DNA of 8,809 nucleotides, taken from the NCBI GenBank assembly GCA_002399505.1, contig DHDT01000053.1, positions 3,646 to 12,454 on the forward strand, read 5' to 3'. This document shows, piece by piece, positions 6,618-8,809 of the stretch (positions within the stretch are counted from its first letter, which is position 1; every line of letters begins with the position of its first letter). Origin of the DNA: Caryophanales bacterium UBA4869 (lineage in GTDB: Bacteria; Bacillota_I; Bacilli_A; RFN20; CAG-288). Under the pieces are notes generated by a model, which saw only the letters and a list, made by a program, of their open reading frames with translations, ran no database searches and was not told the DNA's origin. The position numbers and the translations under genes are program-made.

Positions 6618-7535
6618 CTATAAGGTTCGAACCGGATGTCGGACTAAAAAGGAATAAAGTATCTTCTTTCTGAACGATAATTTGGGAAGAGCAAGGGCAG
6701 TAGCATGAATTGTCTCGGTCATAGCAGACAGATACTGCTTCTGTTCAGTAGATAAGCCGCCTGCTTTGACTAACGATTTCTTCAGATACATGATTCTATT
6801 GATGATGACAGGCTTGAAGTCAGCTTCTGTATCGGAATCAGAATAGAGAGCGAAGAGCTGTCTGATAGTCCCGTAATACATCTCTCTGTTATAGGAAGTC
6901 ATCAATCCTTCCTTGTTGATCAAATGGAAGTATCCGTAATATTTGGTAAAGACTGTAGTCAGTTTTCTGTCCTTCAATAAGGAAATAAGGAATATCAAGT
7001 CTTCAGAGATTGAGTATTCAGGATCAAACCGGATGTCATCGATGACACTTCGACGATATAGTCTTCCCCAGACGTGGTTATCGGTATCTCCAAATAGCAG
7101 ACTGCTGAAGAACTGATCAGAAGGAAGTCTGACTGAGGAAGAATTGTTTCTTTCTCCTAAATCTTCTTCTTTAGTACAGTAAGCACAAGAGACGATATCT
7201 GCATTTCTTTCATACATGACTCGAAACATCGTGGCTAGGAACTCTTCATCGATATTGTCATCTGAGTCAACAAAGGTTATGAATTTTCCTTTGGCAGCAT
7301 CAAGACCGACGTTTCTGGCTACAGAGACACCTGATTTTCTATCAGTCCGATAGACTTTGAATCTGTTATCGATGACATTGGCATTTAAGCAGGCTTCATA
7401 AGATCCATCAGAAGAACAGTCATCTACTAAAATAACTTCGAAATCAGAAAGTGTCTGTTTTCGAATGGAACTGAAAAGAGAAGGCAGAAATGTTCTTCTG
7501 TTGGATATCGGTATGATGATTGAGATTAAAGACAT
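6618..7535 (-). CDS. Glycosyltransferase family 2 protein
   Basis: This enzyme probably moves a sugar from a nucleotide sugar to a glycan acceptor on the inner face of the membrane. It has 305 residues in the GT-A fold. The N-terminus is the typical strand LISIIIPISNRR. VDDCSSDGS at 37-45 binds the nucleotide. SVARNVGLDAAKG spans 71-83. The DXD-type motif DSDD at 90-93 binds the metal and sugar phosphate. ISEDLIF at 176-182 supplies the probable catalytic base. The C-terminal 100 residues are helical, with no clear membrane span. This layout is close to capsule and teichoic-acid glycosyltransferases of Bacillota; donor and acceptor are unknown. AAAGGAG (complement of 7543-7549) lies 7 bases before the ATG. 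The leader holds competing hairpins, listed separately. A flippase gene about 1 kb away supports a role in surface polysaccharide. Confidence 0.9.
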   Translation of the reverse strand: MSLISIIIPISNRRTFLPSLFSSIRKQTLSDFEVILVDDCSSDGSYEACLNANVIDNRFKVYRTDRKSGVSVARNVGLDAAKGKFITFVDSDDNIDEEFLATMFRVMYERNADIVSCAYCTKEEDLGERNNSSSVRLPSDQFFSSLLFGDTDNHVWGRLYRRSVIDDIRFDPEYSISEDLIFLISLLKDRKLTTVFTKYYGYFHLINKEGLMTSYNREMYYGTIRQLFALYSDSDTEADFKPVIINRIMYLKKSLVKAGGLSTEQKQYLSAMTETIHATALALPKLSFRKKILYSFLVRHPVRTL

Positions 7536-7542
7536 ATGTCTT

Positions 7543-7612
7543 CTCCTTTCTAGATAGAAAGGTCTCTTTAATAAAAAAAAGATAAAGGGTTGTCAAAAAG
7601 AGGCCTTTTATC
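7543..7612 (-). promoter_or_regulatory. Structured leader of the glycosyltransferase mRNA, possible attenuator or translation switch
   Basis: Read on the - strand, three hairpins compete for the same bases. (1) GATAAAAGG (7612-7604) pairs with CCCTTTATC (7589-7581), with one mismatch, and is followed by eight T (7580-7573), like a terminator. (2) The same 5' part, extended to 7597, pairs with 7569-7553 in a stem of about 15 pairs with one mismatch and one bulge. (3) CCTTTCT (7562-7556) pairs perfectly with AGAAAGG (7551-7545), which contains part of the SD AAAGGAG. Forming 2 excludes 1 and 3 and frees the SD. Both mismatches are A-C on this strand but G-U on the + strand, so a + strand RNA remains an alternative. 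Confidence 0.45.
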
Positions 7613-7623
7613 GTGTTTACTTT

Positions 7624-7652
7624 AATTTATCATTTTTAGTAAATCACAGCAA
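7624..7652 (-). promoter_or_regulatory. Possible promoter of the glycosyltransferase gene
   Basis: On the - strand, TTGCTG (7652-7647) lies 17 bases before TAAATT (7629-7624), which is preceded by TGA to give an extended -10 (TGATAAATT). Matches are 3 of 6 and 4 of 6. Transcription would start near 7617, just before the first base of the structured leader, which fits well. Confidence 0.4.
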
Positions 7653-7769
7653 AGAAAATCAATACACTTTTCAATCTATGTAACAAAAATAATTCATTGA
7701 CAGATACCGCAAATGTGCAAACTCATGTTACTTAATCAGGTCAAACCTTTAAAAACCAACTTGTTGACC

Positions 7770-7775
7770 TATAAT
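7770..7775 (+). promoter_or_regulatory. -10 element upstream of the zinc-ribbon gene pair
   Basis: A perfect TATAAT lies 18 bases before the ATG at 7794. No good -35 is seen at 16-18 bases (CTTTAA at 17). The transcript would start near 7782, directly at the SD AAGG (7782-7785), giving a leader of about 12 bases. Confidence 0.4.
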
Positions 7776-7793
7776 ATAGGCAAGGTAAATCCT

Positions 7794-8054
7794 ATGAAAA
7801 CTTGTCCAAAATGTAAATTATCTGTTCCTGACTTTGACTGGAATTGTCCTAAATGCGGTTATCATTTTCCTCCTCTGTTTGAAGGAACAGGGCACGCCTG
7901 TTCCGGCAAAGAGGAAAAGGATGATAAATTCAAAGTTTCCAAAGAAGATATCTCGATGCTGCGAGATAAAAACCATCAAGTTAAAAACGGAGATGATGAT
8001 CTGGGTTTTGAACCAGATCAGCCATATTCTTCTAAAGATCACGGTGATTACTGA
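7794..8054 (+). CDS. Small zinc-ribbon protein with acidic tail, function unknown
   Basis: This is a protein of 86 residues that I cannot name. It opens with a zinc ribbon, C4-P-K-C7 and C18-P-K-C21, the CPxC-x10-CPxC pattern of zinc-ribbon domains common in small bacterial proteins. Residues about 40-86 are charged and acidic (KEEKDDKFKVSKEDISML, then DDDLGFEPDQ) and look disordered. There is no membrane segment or signal peptide. The frame is open from an ATG at 7713, but the start at 7794 is chosen. AAGG at 7782-7785 lies 8 bases before it, it puts the zinc ribbon at the N-terminus, and the upstream ATG has no SD and would add 27 residues with no domain. The next gene follows after 19 bases and begins with the same zinc-ribbon pattern, so the two are probably an operon and may have come from a duplication. 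Confidence 0.7.
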   Translation: MKTCPKCKLSVPDFDWNCPKCGYHFPPLFEGTGHACSGKEEKDDKFKVSKEDISMLRDKNHQVKNGDDDLGFEPDQPYSSKDHGDY

Positions 8055-8073
8055 TAACAGGAGGTTATTGTTT

Positions 8074-8400
8074 ATGAAGTATTGTCCAAATTGTGCTACT
8101 AAAGCTGAAGACGATGCTAAATTCTGCCCTCATTGCGGTTCCCCGTTCTCTTATTCTGATAAGGAAGAAGAATCGGTTAAGGACGGAAACAAGACACTCA
8201 GCATCTGGGCTATTGTCACAGGTGCCTTAGGCGGTATTGTCGGTGTTATCTTAGGACTAATCGGTATTGCCAGTCCTAAGTCATCTAGAAAAGCCCGTAC
8301 AAACTGTGAGATTGCCTTAGCCTTAGGTATTCTCTGGTCGATGCTATATATTGCTCTGGCTTTGGTTCTCACGGCTTTGATGATTGCTAAAATAATCTAG
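8074..8400 (+). CDS. Zinc-ribbon protein with two membrane segments, function unknown
   Basis: This is a protein of 108 residues. An N-terminal zinc ribbon (C4-P-N-C7, C18-P-H-C21) is followed by a charged linker (about 26-41). Two hydrophobic segments follow, at about 43-67 (rich in Gly, Ile and Val) and 79-106 (rich in Leu and Ala). The linker between them is basic (PKSSRKARTN), suggesting it faces the cytoplasm. The layout resembles small DUF4190-like membrane proteins with a zinc-ribbon head, but that is a pattern match by eye only. The start is firm: AGGAGG at 8059-8064 lies 9 bases before the ATG, the best SD in the window. An in-frame ATG at 7834 is rejected because it would overlap most of the preceding zinc-ribbon gene. 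No function is assigned; zinc-ribbon/membrane pairs may act as sensors or scaffolds (speculation). Confidence 0.78.
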   Translation: MKYCPNCATKAEDDAKFCPHCGSPFSYSDKEEESVKDGNKTLSIWAIVTGALGGIVGVILGLIGIASPKSSRKARTNCEIALALGILWSMLYIALALVLTALMIAKII

Positions 8401-8409
8401 GATTTAATA

Positions 8410-8435
8410 ACCAAACTCAGTTCTTTCCGTTTGGT
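8410..8435 (+). terminator. Weak hairpin after the zinc-ribbon operon
   Basis: ACCAAAC (8410-8416) and GTTTGGT (8429-8435) form a perfect 7-bp stem with a 12-base loop, 10 bases after the TAG. It lacks a T tract (TCATCATAAA follows), so it may only be a partial terminator or a transcript-end stabiliser. A second AT-only inverted repeat, TTTAAAA (8460-8466) with TTTTAAA (8472-8478), follows before the flippase promoter. Confidence 0.35.
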
Positions 8436-8493
8436 CATCATAAATAATTCGTGTTTTTATTTAAAAACAGCTTTTAAATATACAAAACGCTTA

Positions 8494-8499
8494 TATAAT
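8494..8499 (+). promoter_or_regulatory. -10 element immediately upstream of the flippase gene
   Basis: A perfect TATAAT ends 11 bases before the ATG at 8511. The -35 region is an AT-only stretch (CTTTTA at 17 bases) and weak. Transcription would begin at about 8506-8507, leaving only about 4-5 untranslated bases and no room for an SD. Confidence 0.45.
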
Positions 8500-8502
8500 A
8501 TT

Positions 8503-8521
8503 GTTTGTTCATGAAACAAAC
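8503..8521 (+). repeat. Inverted repeat around the flippase start codon
   Basis: GTTTGTT (8503-8509) and AACAAAC (8515-8521) are perfect 7-bp complements with the loop CATGA, which places the ATG start codon in the loop. It could be a protein-binding palindrome or an RNA hairpin that presents or hides the start codon. Because the predicted transcript starts inside the left arm, a DNA operator is at least as likely. Confidence 0.4.
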
Positions 8522-8809
8522 TCAAAGAAAGAAAAGCCTTAAACTAAATGTAATATTTAATGCTGTTTATCAAATATTCATTTTGCTTGTTCCCTTTATA
8601 ACTTCTCCCTATATATCCAGAATGCTTCTTCCTTCTGGAATCGGTTCTTATTCCTATGCACTTTCTTTAACAACATATTTTGCAACTTTTGCAGCATTTG
8701 GCTTTTTGGATTATGGAACAACTCAAATTGCTAAAAAAAGAGATAGTAAAAAAGAAACCTCGGAAATTTTCTGGGAACTATGTTTCTGTAAACTTGTTTT
8801 CACTTTGTT
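8511..8809 (+). CDS. Oligosaccharide flippase (Wzx/MATE-like), N-terminal part, cut by window end
   Basis: The frame runs from the ATG at 8511 to the end of the window with no stop (99 full codons), so the gene is truncated by the edge. Flippases of this family move lipid-linked oligosaccharides across the membrane for capsule, O-antigen or other surface glycans. The start shows the family pattern: a short basic lead (KQTQRKKSLKLN) and a first hydrophobic segment (VIFNAVYQIFILLVPFIT). The motif SPYISRMLLPSGIGSYSYA follows, then a second hydrophobic stretch with FAAFGFLDYGTTQIAKKR, typical of Wzx proteins near residue 70. No SD is visible before the ATG. Base composition drops to about 30% GC, against about 45% in the core genes, which suggests an acquired polysaccharide locus. 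It is probably the first gene of that locus. Confidence 0.85.
   Translation, partial: MKQTQRKKSLKLNVIFNAVYQIFILLVPFITSPYISRMLLPSGIGSYSYALSLTTYFATFAAFGFLDYGTTQIAKKRDSKKETSEIFWELCFCKLVFTL

Noticed and set aside
7697..7702. Perfect TTGACA as a -35 box
   Set aside because: No acceptable -10 lies 15-18 bases downstream (AACTCA at 17), so it is not called as a promoter.
7713..7793. Upstream start for the first zinc-ribbon gene
   Set aside because: No SD precedes ATG 7713, and the extra 27 residues overlap the likely -10 at 7770; the start at 7794 has AAGG at good spacing.
7834..8073. N-terminal extension of the membrane zinc-ribbon gene to ATG 7834
   Set aside because: It would overlap nearly all of the first zinc-ribbon gene in another frame, while ATG 8074 has AGGAGG directly before it and begins with the zinc ribbon.
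1..8809. CRISPR array, tRNA or rRNA genes, insertion sequence or phage attachment site
   Set aside because: Read through on both strands: no regularly spaced repeats, no cloverleaf with conserved arms, no transposase and no matching terminal repeats were seen.

Overview
The window is bacterial and most likely comes from the Bacillota, class Bacilli or an Erysipelotrichia/Mollicutes-related gut lineage (inference). The evidence is the gene order dnaX-ybaB-recR-tmk-holB-ricT-rsmI, which is a shortened form of the Bacillus subtilis dnaX-to-rsmI region. Other support is a RicT protein (a Bacillota RNase Y factor), purine-rich Shine-Dalgarno (SD) sites and standard code use (TGG for Trp, TGA as a stop). 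Three hand-counted 60-base lines in the core average about 45% GC.

Positions 1-5588 (+ strand) form one tightly packed run of seven genes. They are the 3' part of dnaX (clamp-loader tau), ybaB/ebfC (nucleoid-associated protein), recR (recombinational repair), tmk (thymidylate kinase), holB (clamp-loader delta'), ricT with an unusual asparagine-rich tail, and rsmI (16S rRNA methyltransferase). The genes abut or overlap by 8 or 14 bases, so they are probably co-transcribed and translationally coupled. They link DNA replication and repair, dTTP supply, RNA processing and ribosome maturation. A 12-bp hairpin at 5610-5639 closes the run and probably works in both directions.

Positions 5675-7535 (- strand) hold two separately expressed genes: a HAD-family phosphatase and a family 2 glycosyltransferase. 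A perfect 15-bp hairpin terminator lies between them. The glycosyltransferase has a leader of about 80 bases with three mutually exclusive hairpins, one of which covers its SD.

Positions 7536-8809 begin a different kind of region. A divergent intergenic stretch is followed by two small zinc-ribbon proteins (one soluble, one with two membrane segments). Next comes the start of an oligosaccharide flippase (Wzx/MATE-like), which is cut by the window edge and drops to about 30% GC. With the glycosyltransferase, this looks like the edge of a surface-polysaccharide locus.

The two most interesting signals are a dnaX recoding site (slippery A7 in the correct phase, -1 frame stop two codons later, downstream hairpin), which would make a gamma-like short product, and the switch-like leader of the glycosyltransferase. 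I saw no CRISPR array, tRNA, rRNA or insertion sequence.
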